From assembly GCF_032842345.1 (NCBI RefSeq), contig NZ_WBKO01000001.1:682001-746000 (forward strand): DNA of 64,000 nt. The letters are read 5' to 3'. Each line of letters opens with the position of its first letter. The first letter of the stretch is position 1. A model generated the notes under the pieces. It had not been told where the DNA came from and made no database searches. It saw only the letters and a program-made list of their open reading frames with translations. The translations under genes were made by a program, and so were the position numbers. The stretch comes from Methanoculleus caldifontis. Lineage in GTDB: Archaea > Halobacteriota > Methanomicrobia > Methanomicrobiales > Methanoculleaceae. This document shows, piece by piece, positions 26,411-34,967 of this stretch.

Positions 26411-26692
26411 ATGGCGATGCAGCACGTGCCCGGAGTTGACCGCGGCAGGGTCTTTCTGTATGCCCTGAGTACCTGCGGCTGGTGCGCCAGGACAAAGGAA
26501 TTCCTCACCGACCTCGGCGTCGGGTTCTCGTACGTCTACGTGGACCTCCTCGCGGGCGAGGAGCGTGAGCGGATGATCAGGGAGGTCGAGCGCTGGAACC
26601 CGCAGCTCTCGTTCCCGACGGTCGTCGTCAACGACACGAAGGTGATCGTCGGGTTCCGCGAGGACGAGATCCGGGAGGCGGTCGGTGCCTGA
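26411..26692 (+). CDS. glutaredoxin-like thiol-disulfide protein
   Basis: 93 residues with VFLYALSTCGWCARTKEFLTDLG (CxxC active site CGWC), YVYVDLLAGEERERM, and LSFPTVVVNDTKVIVGF (cis-Pro in FPT), the complete glutaredoxin fold. It overlaps by 8 nt the start of the FTR-rubredoxin gene, so it is probably the disulfide partner reduced by that enzyme. Confidence 0.88.
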   Translation: MAMQHVPGVDRGRVFLYALSTCGWCARTKEFLTDLGVGFSYVYVDLLAGEERERMIREVERWNPQLSFPTVVVNDTKVIVGFREDEIREAVGA

Positions 26693-27197
26693 CACGACGA
26701 GCGAGGCGGAGGTGGAGCGGCTCATGCGCGACCTCGACCGCGAGGCGGCGGCCGGCGGCTACCACCTGAACCCCGATAAGGAGTTCACCCGCGGCCTCGT
26801 CCGCGGCCTGCTCGCAAACCGGGAGCGTTACGGCTATATCTCCTGCCCGTGCCGCCTCGCTTCCGGGAACCGGGAGGAGGACCTCGACATCATCTGCCCC
26901 TGCGACTACCGGGACCCCGACCTCACCGACTACGGGGCCTGCTACTGTGCCCTCTACGTCACCGCCGACGTGGAGGCCGGGGTCCGGGCAGCCGGTCCCG
27001 TCCCGGAACGCCGGCCCGGGCCGGCGGAGCGGCAGCGGCAGAAGGAGGAGCGGGCCGCGGTCGGCCGCATCCCGGATGGGCTGAGGTATCCGGTCTGGCG
27101 GTGCAGGGTCTGCGGTTACCTCTGCGCGCGAGACGAGCCGCCCGAGACCTGCCCGATCTGCCGGGTCCCCCGCGACCGGTTCGAACGGTTCATCTGA
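26685..27197 (+). CDS. ferredoxin:thioredoxin reductase catalytic subunit fused to a rubredoxin-like domain
   Basis: 170 residues, GTG start inside the glutaredoxin gene. Residues ~50-95 hold the FTR-beta motif: CPCRL...ICPCDYRDPDLTDYGACYCALYV, which binds the 4Fe-4S cluster and the redox disulfide. After a charged linker, residues ~135-170 form a rubredoxin-like iron or zinc site (WRCRVCGYLCARDEPPETCPICRVP). Together with the glutaredoxin this would pass electrons from ferredoxin to protein disulfides. Confidence 0.88.
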   Translation: MPDTTSEAEVERLMRDLDREAAAGGYHLNPDKEFTRGLVRGLLANRERYGYISCPCRLASGNREEDLDIICPCDYRDPDLTDYGACYCALYVTADVEAGVRAAGPVPERRPGPAERQRQKEERAAVGRIPDGLRYPVWRCRVCGYLCARDEPPETCPICRVPRDRFERFI

Positions 27198-28446
27198 GCC
27201 GGGTGAGGAGCGCGTAGACGAGGAACGCGGCGACGATCCCGTTCACGGGAGGGATGCCGGGGATCACGGCGGCGGCAAGGGAGCCTGCGGCGTAGGCGGC
27301 AAGCCCGCGCCGGTTGAACCGCGGGACGGCCCCTTCCTCGAACGGCGGGTAGCGGCCCCGGCGGCCGATGAAGAAGTCGGCCATGATCACCCCGCCGAGC
27401 GGGGGGATGAGCACTCCCATCGTGACCATGTAGGGGATCAGCCAGTCGTACATGCCGAGCAGGGCGAGCAGGGTCCCGGCTGCGGCGCCGGCGGAGGTGA
27501 CCAGCCGCCGCCGTTCGGTCCGGAAGAAGTGGCATCCGGCGACCGAGAAGTTGTAGATGGTGTTGTCCTGGGTCGTCCAGATGTTCAAGAAGAGGAGCAG
27601 GACGCCGGCCAGGAGAAGGCCCTGGACTGCCAGGACATCGACGATATCGGAGAGGCCGTAGACCGCCGCCCCTATCGCCCCGACGGCGACCATCAGGGTG
27701 TTCCCGACCAGGAACGCAAGGAGCACGGAGATGACGGCGGCCCGGCCGGACCCGGCAAAGCGCGTCCAGTTGGCGACCTGGGTGCCGCCGGAGACAAAGG
27801 TCCCGACGACGATCGTGAGGGCCTCGGCGACCGTGAGGGTGCCTGCCGCGACCGGAGCCGCCCCGCTCCCGGCGTCCCGGAGGGCGACCGCGACGCTCGC
27901 GACGATGAGGAGGAGCATGGCCGGGACCGCGACCCGCGAGAGGGCCGCAAGCCCCCGGTAGCCGATGCATGCCGTCAGGCAGAAGCCGAGGCCGAAGATG
28001 GCCATAAGGGGCGCGAGAAACCACGGGTCGAGGCCCAGCAGGCGGCCGAGGACGATCGCGATCGTCGCGGTCCCCCAGGCGTACCAGCCGATCTGGGTGA
28101 GGCCGAGGAGCGCGTCCGCCCACCTGCTCCCGATATCCCCGAAGGCGAACCGGGCGGAGAGGACGGTGGAGAGGCCGCTCCTGTAGCCGACGTAGCCGAG
28201 GCCGGCGACATACGCGGCGAGGATCGCGTTCCCGCAGAGGATGATCGCCGCAAGGTCGGGCCAGAGCGGGAACGCGGCTCCGAGACTCGCGCCGCCCCAG
28301 ATCGTGGCGGAGAAGAAGGTGAAGCCGAGCAGCACCAGGGTCACCGGCCAGAACCCCTGCCGGGCCTCGTCGGGGACGGCGGAGAGCGGGTAGTCCTCCG
28401 TGCCGCTCCGGCCTGCCTCCTCGCCGCCTCCCTCCGCCCGGATCAC
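27190..28446 (-). CDS. codB: cytosine permease-like (NCS1) transporter
   Basis: 418 residues, about 12 hydrophobic helices. NCS1 features: an N-terminal DYPLSAVPDEARQGFWPVTLVLLGFTFFSATIWGG region, VSGGTQVANWTRFAGSGR, and LNIWTTQDNTIYNFS, as in CodB. It would import cytosine or a related base; no deaminase lies nearby. It is convergent with the FTR gene with an 8-nt overlap. The symbol is by family resemblance. Confidence 0.8.
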   Translation of the reverse strand: MIRAEGGGEEAGRSGTEDYPLSAVPDEARQGFWPVTLVLLGFTFFSATIWGGASLGAAFPLWPDLAAIILCGNAILAAYVAGLGYVGYRSGLSTVLSARFAFGDIGSRWADALLGLTQIGWYAWGTATIAIVLGRLLGLDPWFLAPLMAIFGLGFCLTACIGYRGLAALSRVAVPAMLLLIVASVAVALRDAGSGAAPVAAGTLTVAEALTIVVGTFVSGGTQVANWTRFAGSGRAAVISVLLAFLVGNTLMVAVGAIGAAVYGLSDIVDVLAVQGLLLAGVLLLFLNIWTTQDNTIYNFSVAGCHFFRTERRRLVTSAGAAAGTLLALLGMYDWLIPYMVTMGVLIPPLGGVIMADFFIGRRGRYPPFEEGAVPRFNRRGLAAYAAGSLAAAVIPGIPPVNGIVAAFLVYALLTRLR

Positions 28447-28597
28447 TGCTGTCTCGCCGATGGCAGGAGGTTCTACTGCCTTAGACTAATGCGTTCCGGT
28501 CCACTGCCCGCAGGATGCGCGTTTTCCCTTGAAAAATCCAACCCGGGCTGTTCTGGCGATCCAAGGTGTCATATACCGGCCCCGTCGATTCTCCTGT

Positions 28598-28816
28598 ATG
28601 CCGAGCGTGCGGATCAACGACGGAGATCTCCCCTCCGGGAGCGGCGTGGAGGGAGGAAGGAAGAAGAAGGGCGACGATACCCCGGCGCCCGACCGCCGGG
28701 AGCCCGGAACGGCGACGGAGAAGGTGGAGCGGGACCCCGCGAAATCGCGGCACACGAGGCCCCGTATCGGGGGCGACGACAGCGGTGCCGATATCTTCTA
28801 TACCGGGACGAAATAA
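28598..28816 (+). CDS. possible small charged protein, unrecognised
   Basis: 72 residues from ATG 28598 (MPSVRINDGDLPSGSG), rich in Gly, Asp, Lys and Arg and probably disordered, ending GADIFYTGTK. A CATATACC TATA-like element lies ~25 nt upstream. No family recognised. It is kept because a promoter precedes it and it fills the gap; it may be non-coding. Confidence 0.3.
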   Translation: MPSVRINDGDLPSGSGVEGGRKKKGDDTPAPDRREPGTATEKVERDPAKSRHTRPRIGGDDSGADIFYTGTK

Positions 28817-28817
28817 G

Positions 28818-29183
28818 TCATTTGAGCACCCGGAGGTCTGCCGCGGAGGAGACGACCACCTCCCGTTTCCCGCGGTAGGTCTGCACGACGCCGTAAAGGG
28901 TTACGTTCTCGTCTTTTGCAAGTTCGAGGCCGGCGGCGACGTTCTGCGCCAGGAAGACCGGGGTGCCGTTGACGGTGAGGATCAGGTGCCCCCCGGCCGA
29001 GGTCTCCGCGACCCCCTCGATCCTCCCCTCGAGGACGACGAGGGCCCCGTCCGGGACCTCCACGGAGTACGGGACGGCGAAGAGCGGCCGGCCGGCGGCA
29101 TCAAAGAGGAGATGCCCCGCAAGCACGATCCCGACGACGCAGACGAGGACAAGAAGCGCCGTTTTCTCCTGCCACTCAAGCAT
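28818..29183 (-). CDS. membrane-anchored OB-fold-like protein
   Basis: 121 residues: one N-terminal membrane helix (about 8-28), then a beta-rich domain (GALVVLEGRIEGVAETSAGGHLILTVNGTPVFL, NVTLYGVVQTYRGKREVVV) with the strand pattern of an extracellular OB-fold. Function unknown. It faces the HTH gene at 29254 across a 70-bp divergent spacer. Confidence 0.6.
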   Translation of the reverse strand: MLEWQEKTALLVLVCVVGIVLAGHLLFDAAGRPLFAVPYSVEVPDGALVVLEGRIEGVAETSAGGHLILTVNGTPVFLAQNVAAGLELAKDENVTLYGVVQTYRGKREVVVSSAADLRVLK

Positions 29184-29222
29184 ACGTACCCGATGGGCCC
29201 GGGAGGTTATAACTACCGTCAG

Positions 29223-29245
29223 TTTGATATGTTAACACCGTTAAC
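29223..29245 (+). promoter_or_regulatory. TATA box overlapped by a double GTTAAC operator
   Basis: TTTGATATG (29223-29231) is followed by two copies of the palindrome GTTAAC (29231-29236 and 29240-29245). The ATG at 29254 is only ~25 nt past the TATA, so the site lies between TATA and start, where a bound repressor would block initiation. Autoregulation by the HTH protein is the simplest reading. Confidence 0.5.
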
Positions 29246-29253
29246 TATCCTGC

Positions 29254-29487
29254 ATGGATGATGTGAACCTTCCCCCCTCCTCGAAGAAGATCCTCCTGCT
29301 GCTCGAGGACGGGGGTGCCCTGACCCACAAGGAACTCGTCCGCCTCAGCAGCCTCGCACCCCGCACCGTCCGCTACGCCTTAAAGAGGCTGAAGGACAAC
29401 GATATGATCGTGGAGAAGTTCAACTTCCGCGACGCCCGGCAGATCCTCTACGAGTACAAGGACTCCCGGCTGGTGCCCGTGCAATGA
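29254..29487 (+). CDS. small winged-HTH transcriptional regulator
   Basis: 77 residues forming one MarR/ArsR-like winged helix: SSKKILLLLEDGGALTHKEL, SSLAPRTVRYALKRLKDNDM and the wing EKFNFRDARQILYEY. No effector domain. The stop overlaps the start of the next HTH gene (ATGA), so two DNA-binding proteins are produced together. Confidence 0.8.
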   Translation: MDDVNLPPSSKKILLLLEDGGALTHKELVRLSSLAPRTVRYALKRLKDNDMIVEKFNFRDARQILYEYKDSRLVPVQ

Positions 29488-29801
29488 CCGAACCTCCCTC
29501 CTGCGACATCATGCGCTGCGACACCCTCGCGCGGATGCCCCTTCCCCAGATGCGCGCGGAGATGGTCTACCGGCTCGTGAACGAGCGCGGGATCAGCCAG
29601 AGCGAGGCCTCCAAGCGCCTCGGCATCAGCAGGGCCGCGATCTCCCAGTATATGAGCCGGAAACGCGGCTTTTCCCGGCAGGACTTCCCCGGCGACCTCG
29701 ATACGGTCATCGAGCGCTGGGTCTCCGCGGTCGCCTCAGGCGAGGGGACGATCACCATCTGCGACGTCTGCCGCTCCACCGACCTTCCGGGCCGCCGATA
29801 G
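29484..29801 (+). CDS. HTH regulator with Cys residues at both ends
   Basis: 105 residues. A central helix-turn-helix (GISQSEASKRLGISRAAISQYMSRKRG) resembles archaeal COG2522-type regulators. Cysteines near the N-terminus (CDIMRC) and C-terminus (ICDVC) could bind a metal or a redox cluster. It is coupled to the preceding HTH gene. Confidence 0.72.
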   Translation: MTEPPSCDIMRCDTLARMPLPQMRAEMVYRLVNERGISQSEASKRLGISRAAISQYMSRKRGFSRQDFPGDLDTVIERWVSAVASGEGTITICDVCRSTDLPGRR

Positions 29802-29803
29802 CG

Positions 29804-31480
29804 TCAGGTGCGTCGGCGCCGGTAGAGGTAGAGCACGGCGAGACCGATGAGGATACAGGCCGCCGCCATCAGTTTGAGCCGGTCGAGTCCCCCGACCCTG
29901 CCGGTCCCCGCCTCTCCTGCGGCGTCCCAGTCGTCCTCAAAGACCTCTGCGTAATAGGCGGCGATCCCCGGGTGCTCGATGATCACGCCCGCCTCCCGGT
30001 TGAACGCCGGCGAGTTGGCGTTCCAGTTGACGCTGCTGACGAGGACCGCTTTTTCGTCGACGACGACGCCCTTGTTATGGATCTTGGCGAGGTTGTTCGC
30101 CTCCAGATCCGCGAGCCGGGCCTCGAGCGGCAGCCCTTCGGCCGCGGCGATCCGGTTGATGAGCCCGACCATCTCGTCGTTGTCCGCATCGTCCGCGGTG
30201 TTGAACCAGGCGGCGTCGAGGAGGACCCTGACCGCGACGCCTCGCCGTGAGGCGTCGATCGCGGCCGCGAGGTAGGGGTTGAGTTCGTACGTGGTCTCGT
30301 TCGTGATGTAGGCCTGCTCGATCGCGATGCTCTCCTCTGCCCCCTCGATCAGGTCGAGGATGAGAGCGCTCGTGTCGGGGGAGAGGACCGGGGTCACCCG
30401 CGCCCCCTCCGCGCGGCAGGCGGCGAACTCCACCGTGTAGGCGGGCGCCCAGGGCGTGCGGAGCTCCGCTTCCGTCCCCCTGAACGGAACGATGTCCCTG
30501 CCTGCGGCGTCGGAGAGGAAGACGTCACGGAAGTAGGCGGCGAGCCCGGCGTCCTCGAGGCAGGCGCCCCACCCGCGGTTGCCCTGCAGCCCCGGCACCG
30601 GGTAGCCGCCGGGCTTGAAGTTCTCGCTCCCGATGAGGACCAGCCTCCGGTCGATGACGAGGTACTTCGCGTGGTCGTAGCGGTACCGCGCGTGGGCCGC
30701 ATCCGTCGTCTCCATCGAGAGGACGACGATCCCGCTCCGGTTGAGGGCGCCCGCGACCGCCCGCCCCTCGGGCGAGACGCCGCCCACCGGCCCGCCCTCG
30801 AGGAGGACGGTCACGGCCACGCCCCGCTCGCGGGCGCGGATGAGGTCTTCTGCCATGCCCCGGTCGGTGAACTCGTAGACGTTTGCGAGGATCTCGTGCT
30901 GTGCGCGCGCAACGGCCGCCGAGAAGGCCCCATACGAGCAGTCCGGAGCGACGAACGCGGTCACCGCGACGTTCTCGAAGGTCGCGGGCATAAAACGGGA
31001 CTGGCCGATGAAGAAGGGGCGCGGGTCCCAGACGCCGTCCTCGAAGTAATGGACCTGCCCCTGCCGGGGCCGGACGTCGGCGGGCCAGGCGACCTGCTGG
31101 ACCAGGGTGGTCCCGTGGTAGAGGAGGAGCTCGTCGGCCTGGTTCGCCATCAGGAGGTTCCCGTTTTGGATCACGTCCGGTATGCGTTCCGTCCGTCCCT
31201 CCATCTCGAAGTCGGGGGGGTAGCCGTGGGTCTGCTCGAAGGCCGGGCCGCTCCGCGCGATTATCAGCCGCCCGTCGATCCTCGTTCCCGCCGGGAACCG
31301 GAACCCGCCCTCGCCGTCCGAGACGACGAACCCGTCGAGCACCCCCTTCCCCTCGATCACCAGGTACTCGTCGAGGTCGCCGGCAAGATAGGGGTCGGGA
31401 CAGAACTCGACGATCGCGATACCGCCGGCCGTGCCGGCGATGAGGCAGAGGAGCAGTACGGCCGCGAGGATCCGGCGCAT
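29804..31480 (-). CDS. secreted phospholipase D-superfamily protein, membrane-anchored
   Basis: 558 residues. A signal peptide is followed by a lamin-tail-like beta domain (~22-140, DEYLVIEGKGVLDGFVVSDGEGGF). Two PLD catalytic units follow: YRYDHAKYLVIDRRLVLIGSENF (~285) and NLAKIHNKGVVVDEKAVLVSSVNW (~470), both HxK motifs intact with downstream Ser/Asn. A C-terminal helix and YRRRRT anchor it. It probably hydrolyses a phosphodiester outside the membrane. Confidence 0.85.
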   Translation of the reverse strand: MRRILAAVLLLCLIAGTAGGIAIVEFCPDPYLAGDLDEYLVIEGKGVLDGFVVSDGEGGFRFPAGTRIDGRLIIARSGPAFEQTHGYPPDFEMEGRTERIPDVIQNGNLLMANQADELLLYHGTTLVQQVAWPADVRPRQGQVHYFEDGVWDPRPFFIGQSRFMPATFENVAVTAFVAPDCSYGAFSAAVARAQHEILANVYEFTDRGMAEDLIRARERGVAVTVLLEGGPVGGVSPEGRAVAGALNRSGIVVLSMETTDAAHARYRYDHAKYLVIDRRLVLIGSENFKPGGYPVPGLQGNRGWGACLEDAGLAAYFRDVFLSDAAGRDIVPFRGTEAELRTPWAPAYTVEFAACRAEGARVTPVLSPDTSALILDLIEGAEESIAIEQAYITNETTYELNPYLAAAIDASRRGVAVRVLLDAAWFNTADDADNDEMVGLINRIAAAEGLPLEARLADLEANNLAKIHNKGVVVDEKAVLVSSVNWNANSPAFNREAGVIIEHPGIAAYYAEVFEDDWDAAGEAGTGRVGGLDRLKLMAAACILIGLAVLYLYRRRRT

Positions 31481-31526
31481 ACGCAGGGTTATGTAGCGGC
31501 CGGTTTAATAGCAAAGCGATATGAGC

Positions 31527-32123
31527 ATGCTCGCGCCCCCGCTGGTCGTCAAGGTCGGCGGGAGCCTCTTTGACCGGGTCGGTCACCTGCTCGCCGCCTT
31601 CCGCGAAGTCGGCCGCCCGGTGCTGATCGTCCCCGGCGGCGGGAAGTTCGCCGACCTCGTCCGGCGCCTGAACGTCTCCGACACCACCGCCCACTGGATG
31701 GCGATCGCCGGCATGGAGCAGTTCGGGTGGTACATCGCCTCGCAGGGGATCCCGGCGACCTCCGCGATCGCCCTGCCGACGGAGGTGACGGTCCTCCTCC
31801 CCTACTGTGCTCTCCGCCGGGCCGACCCCCTCCCCCACTCCTGGAACGTCACCTCCGATACCATCGCCGCGTGGGTCGCGGACGAGCTCTCCGCCGACCT
31901 CCTCCTCTTAAAGTCGGTCGACGGCATCCATCGCCGCGGCAAGCTCCTGCCGCGGGTCGAGGACCCCGATCTTGCCGCCGACGAGGTCGATCCCGCGTTC
32001 ATCCGGTTCGTCTTTCAGCACGGTCTGAAGGCGCGGGTGGTCAGCGGGAGACACGACGACCGGATCCGCCGTGCTCTCCTCGACGAGGAGGTCATCGGGA
32101 CGCTCATCGATCCGAGATTTTAA
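31527..32123 (+). CDS. mfnE: [5-(aminomethyl)furan-3-yl]methyl phosphate kinase, methanofuran synthesis
   Basis: 198 residues of the amino-acid kinase superfamily. Motifs: LVVKVGGSLFDRV, VLIVPGGGKFADLV, NVTSDTIAAWVADEL and LLLKSVDGI. MfnE phosphorylates the furan phosphate to the diphosphate used to couple tyramine in methanofuran, a methanogen C1 carrier. A TATA-like TTTAATA lies ~20 nt before ATG 31527 (alternative ATG 31521). It is transcribed away from the PLD gene. Confidence 0.82.
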   Translation: MLAPPLVVKVGGSLFDRVGHLLAAFREVGRPVLIVPGGGKFADLVRRLNVSDTTAHWMAIAGMEQFGWYIASQGIPATSAIALPTEVTVLLPYCALRRADPLPHSWNVTSDTIAAWVADELSADLLLLKSVDGIHRRGKLLPRVEDPDLAADEVDPAFIRFVFQHGLKARVVSGRHDDRIRRALLDEEVIGTLIDPRF

Positions 32124-32168
32124 TTGCCGCGGGGGAGATATGATAAGTTACTCTTTCGAGGAAAAACG

Positions 32169-32333
32169 ATGACAGCGCAAGACCGATGTACCTCCTGCAA
32201 CGCCACGCTGGCCGAGGAAGGCTCCACCTGGTTCCCGTGCCCTGAGTGCGCGCACGAGATCAACAGGTGCTACCGGTGCAGGGAACAGAGCATAGCCTAT
32301 ACATGTCCGAAGTGCGGGTTCCAGGGGCCATGA
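32169..32333 (+). CDS. small zinc-ribbon protein (HVO_2753-like)
   Basis: 54 residues with four Cys pairs: CTSC, CPEC, CYRC and CPKC, giving two zinc sites as in archaeal HVO_2753-type proteins, thought to bind RNA or ribosomes. It starts at MTAQDRC after GATATGATAAG, a TATA-like element. It lies 3 nt before the EF-1beta gene, consistent with a translation role. Confidence 0.85.
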   Translation: MTAQDRCTSCNATLAEEGSTWFPCPECAHEINRCYRCREQSIAYTCPKCGFQGP

Positions 32334-32336
32334 CCG

Positions 32337-32591
32337 ATGGGAAACGTAGCCATCATCTTAAGAGTCATGCCCGAATCCCCCGACGTCGACCGTGACGCGC
32401 TTCAGGCCGCGATCCGGGCGGTCGTCCCTGCCCAGGAGATCCGCGAAGAGCCGATCGGCTTTGGCCTCGTGGCACTGAAAACCGTCGTCGTCGTCCCCGA
32501 CAAAGCCGGGGCTCCTGACGAAGTCGAAACAGCGCTCCAGAACCTTGAAGGTGTCGCAAGCGCAGAGATCGTCGAATCCACGCTCGTTTGA
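32337..32591 (+). CDS. ef1b: translation elongation factor 1-beta
   Basis: 84 residues, the normal archaeal aEF-1beta size. It exchanges GDP for GTP on EF-1alpha. It has MGNVAIILRVMPESPDVDRDAL, IREEPIGFGLVALKTVVVVPD and the C-terminal VETALQNLEGVASAEIVE. Co-transcribed with the zinc-ribbon protein. Confidence 0.93.
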   Translation: MGNVAIILRVMPESPDVDRDALQAAIRAVVPAQEIREEPIGFGLVALKTVVVVPDKAGAPDEVETALQNLEGVASAEIVESTLV

Positions 32592-32618
32592 GCGGATTCG
32601 TATACCTTTTTTTCCGGC

Positions 32619-33572
32619 TTACCGGGCCTCTTCGAGCCGTTCCATCACTTCGGCGGTGACCTTCTTGATCTTTGCGACGGATTCGCGGAACCCCGCAACC
32701 TCGTCGCCCTCGAGACTGATAGGCACCGGGAAGACACCGTTTCTGTTGATCCGGGCGGGCACGCCGATACAGACGTCGCCGATCCCGTGGATCTCGCTCG
32801 TGATGTGGCTGGATACCGTGAGGATCCGGTTCTCGTCGCCGAGGATCGTCCGGACAAGGGTTGCAATCGCTTCGCCCGGCCCGTAGACGGTAGCCCCTTT
32901 CCCCCTGATGATGGCCTCGCCGCTCGTCCTGACGGTATCGATCATCTCCTGCGCGGGCAGTCCCGAGAAGGTGGGCAGGTTGCTGATCCGGATGCCGCCG
33001 ATCGTCGTCGCCGACCAGAGCGGGACCATGCTCTCGCCGTGCTCGCCGATGATACGGGTATGCACTTCGCTGACATGGACGCGGAAGTAGCGCGCGATCA
33101 GGGACTTCAGGCGCATGGAGTCCAGATGTGTCCCGAGCCCGAAGACCTGCCTCGGTTTGAACCCCGAATACTTCAGGGCGACCGCGGTCATGGCGTCGAC
33201 GGGATTCGTGACGAGGAAGAGAAGAGCGTCCGGCGCGCACCGGCCGATGATCTCGGCGGTATCGGCCGTGATCTTTGCGTTCTCAAAAGCGAGGTCGTTC
33301 CTATCCTGGCCGGGCCTGCGCGGCATTCCTGCTGCGGAGATGATGACATCCGAGCCCTCTGCGTCCGAGATTGCGGTGCTGTAGGAGAGCCGGACATCGG
33401 TGCCCCGTGCAGCGAATGAATCAGAGAGGTCACGGCAGCAGCCCGCGAGAAAATCTTCGCGTCCGGGCCTCCCGACGAGCAGCATGTCGCTGACGTACGG
33501 GATCTCGGAGATGGTATGGGCCGCAAATACGCCGACGTTCCCTGTAGCCCCAAGAATCGTTACTTTTGCCAT
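32619..33572 (-). CDS. mdh: malate dehydrogenase (lactate/malate dehydrogenase family)
   Basis: 317 residues starting at MAKVTILGATGNVG; the longer frame upstream is the SRP RNA. Seen: Rossmann GATGNVG, SDVIISAAGMPRRPGQDRNDL (substrate Arg), LFLVTNPVDAMT, HLDSMRLKSLIA and the catalytic IIGEHGESMVPLWS. It interconverts malate and oxaloacetate. The Asn-rich GATGNV and specificity loop fit NAD(P)-dependent archaeal MDH. The ATG is 14 nt after the SRP RNA 3' end on the same strand. Confidence 0.93.
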   Translation of the reverse strand: MAKVTILGATGNVGVFAAHTISEIPYVSDMLLVGRPGREDFLAGCCRDLSDSFAARGTDVRLSYSTAISDAEGSDVIISAAGMPRRPGQDRNDLAFENAKITADTAEIIGRCAPDALLFLVTNPVDAMTAVALKYSGFKPRQVFGLGTHLDSMRLKSLIARYFRVHVSEVHTRIIGEHGESMVPLWSATTIGGIRISNLPTFSGLPAQEMIDTVRTSGEAIIRGKGATVYGPGEAIATLVRTILGDENRILTVSSHITSEIHGIGDVCIGVPARINRNGVFPVPISLEGDEVAGFRESVAKIKKVTAEVMERLEEAR

Positions 33573-33585
33573 GGAGATCGCCGTT

Positions 33586-33892
33586 GGGGACGCGTCCTCG
33601 GTCGACCGTGCGCACAGGCATTCACCGCTGCATCCCTCCTCCACCCCGCAACCCCATGGGCGCCGAACGTCCACGGTAAGTCTGCTCCCTTCCGGGCCTG
33701 AACCGGTACCCGCGGCAAAAGGTCGCCGCCCCCTCCGGGGCTTTGGTTCCTTTCCGCCGACCTCATGGGACGAGGCTTCTCCGTCGGGACGCAACAGCTC
33801 CTGCAAGCCGCTGCGGCCTTCCTCGGACTTCGCCCCCCGCATGACGGCGGTTTCGGGTGATAGGTGACGCCGAGCCACCCAGGCTAGTCCCC
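33586..33892 (-). ncRNA. signal recognition particle (7S) RNA
   Basis: On the minus strand the helix-8 signature GTTCAGGCCCGGAAGGGAG followed by CAGACTTACC lies at about 33675-33706; it binds SRP54. Ends were set by pairing of GGGGAC (5', 33892-33887) with GTCCCC (3', 33591-33586) and CTCGG with CCGAG further in, giving ~307 nt, the usual archaeal length. It lies between a methyltransferase-like gene and mdh, all on the same strand. Confidence 0.92.
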
Positions 33893-33906
33893 GTATGTAG
33901 TGGTGT

Positions 33907-34932
33907 CTACGGGATAAAAATAGCTCCGCCCACCCTGGCCTGCCAGGCCCGGGTGATCCCCTCGATCTTCCCGGCATCCGCCTTCTCGAAGAGGTCGAGG
34001 GCGGCAAGATCGACCTCCGGCGGGAGGACGGCCGCAAGCAGCCGGAGGTCGCCCTGGTAGACCGCGGCCTCCCGCGCGCCCGCCGCGGTCGCGACGAGGA
34101 CAGGGTCCTGCGCGACCGGATTTTGCCGGAGGTTCTCGTAGGACCGGAGGATCGTCACCTCTTCGATCCCGAGCGCCTCCCGGTTCGCCCGGAGGTTGCA
34201 GGCGGTCCAGTACGCGGCGGCGTACCAGGCGTCGTTATAGATCACGCGGGGAACGCCTGCGCGGCCGGCGGCAAGGCCGAGGGTTCCCGCGCCCGAGCAG
34301 GCGTCGACGAAGGTCCGGGGCCGGCGGCGGGCGATCTCCCGCTCGAGGGAGAGGATCTTCTCGTTCCGGTCCCGGGGGAACTCGACGTGCAGGACGGACT
34401 GCTGCTTGTAGACGACGACCGGGCCGCTCCGGGTCGGGAAGACGTCGGCCCGGACGTCGCAGCCGGCGAGCAGGGTGTAGGTCTGCGGCGCCGCGTCGGT
34501 ATCCCTGACGCCCGGCGTCCCGGCGTCCGTCCGGACGACGCCCCGGACTTCCGGAACTTCGGCGAGCAGCCGGGCGGCCGCCCGCTCCCCGACCGACCGC
34601 GAGAGGAGGACGAGCGACCGGGGCGGGAGGTAGGGGGCTCTCCGCATCGGGACGCCGGGGTGGACGAGCGGCATCCCGACGGCCGCGAGGGGTTCGGTCC
34701 CGGCAAGGTCGCCCTCGGCGGCCATGATCCGGTAGATCCCGGCGAAGACCTCGTCGATGAACCGCTTCCCGCAGGCGGGGCAGGGCTCGGCCGTGCCGAT
34801 ATCGGGCGGAGGGCTCCTTTTATCGTAGACGAGCCCCATGCAGTCGGGACAGGGGGCGAAGCGCTCCGGGAGCTCTGCGAGGAGTGTGCGGGCGTCGGTG
34901 ACGCAGTCGTGCCCGCAGACGGGACAGTGCAT
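33907..34932 (-). CDS. zinc-ribbon SAM-methyltransferase-like protein
   Basis: 341 residues from MHCPVCGHDC. A TATATACG box ~25 nt upstream supports this leaderless start; ATG 34971 is an alternative. Cys pairs CPVCGHDC, CPDC and CPACGK form two zinc ribbons in the first ~75 residues. Residues ~120-220 look like a PUA/THUMP-type or unknown RNA-binding region. Residues ~225-341 carry a Rossmann methyltransferase core (FVDACSGAGTLGLAAGRAGV, VIYNDAWYAAAYWTACNLRAN). The catalytic NPPY-type motif is replaced by ALDLFEKAD, so target and activity are uncertain. Confidence 0.65.
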   Translation of the reverse strand: MHCPVCGHDCVTDARTLLAELPERFAPCPDCMGLVYDKRSPPPDIGTAEPCPACGKRFIDEVFAGIYRIMAAEGDLAGTEPLAAVGMPLVHPGVPMRRAPYLPPRSLVLLSRSVGERAAARLLAEVPEVRGVVRTDAGTPGVRDTDAAPQTYTLLAGCDVRADVFPTRSGPVVVYKQQSVLHVEFPRDRNEKILSLEREIARRRPRTFVDACSGAGTLGLAAGRAGVPRVIYNDAWYAAAYWTACNLRANREALGIEEVTILRSYENLRQNPVAQDPVLVATAAGAREAAVYQGDLRLLAAVLPPEVDLAALDLFEKADAGKIEGITRAWQARVGGAIFIP

Positions 34933-34967
34933 ACCCGAAGGGTTGGGGGCCGCGGTATATACGTATT

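Noticed and set aside
24622-26508. Very long minus-strand frame (628 residues) opposite the metallo-beta-lactamase gene
   Set aside because: Asp/Glu/Arg-rich low-complexity translation typical of antisense frames in GC-rich genes; the plus strand has clear domain motifs.
33573-34037. N-terminal extension of malate dehydrogenase
   Set aside because: This segment is the SRP RNA; homology begins at MAKVTILGATG.
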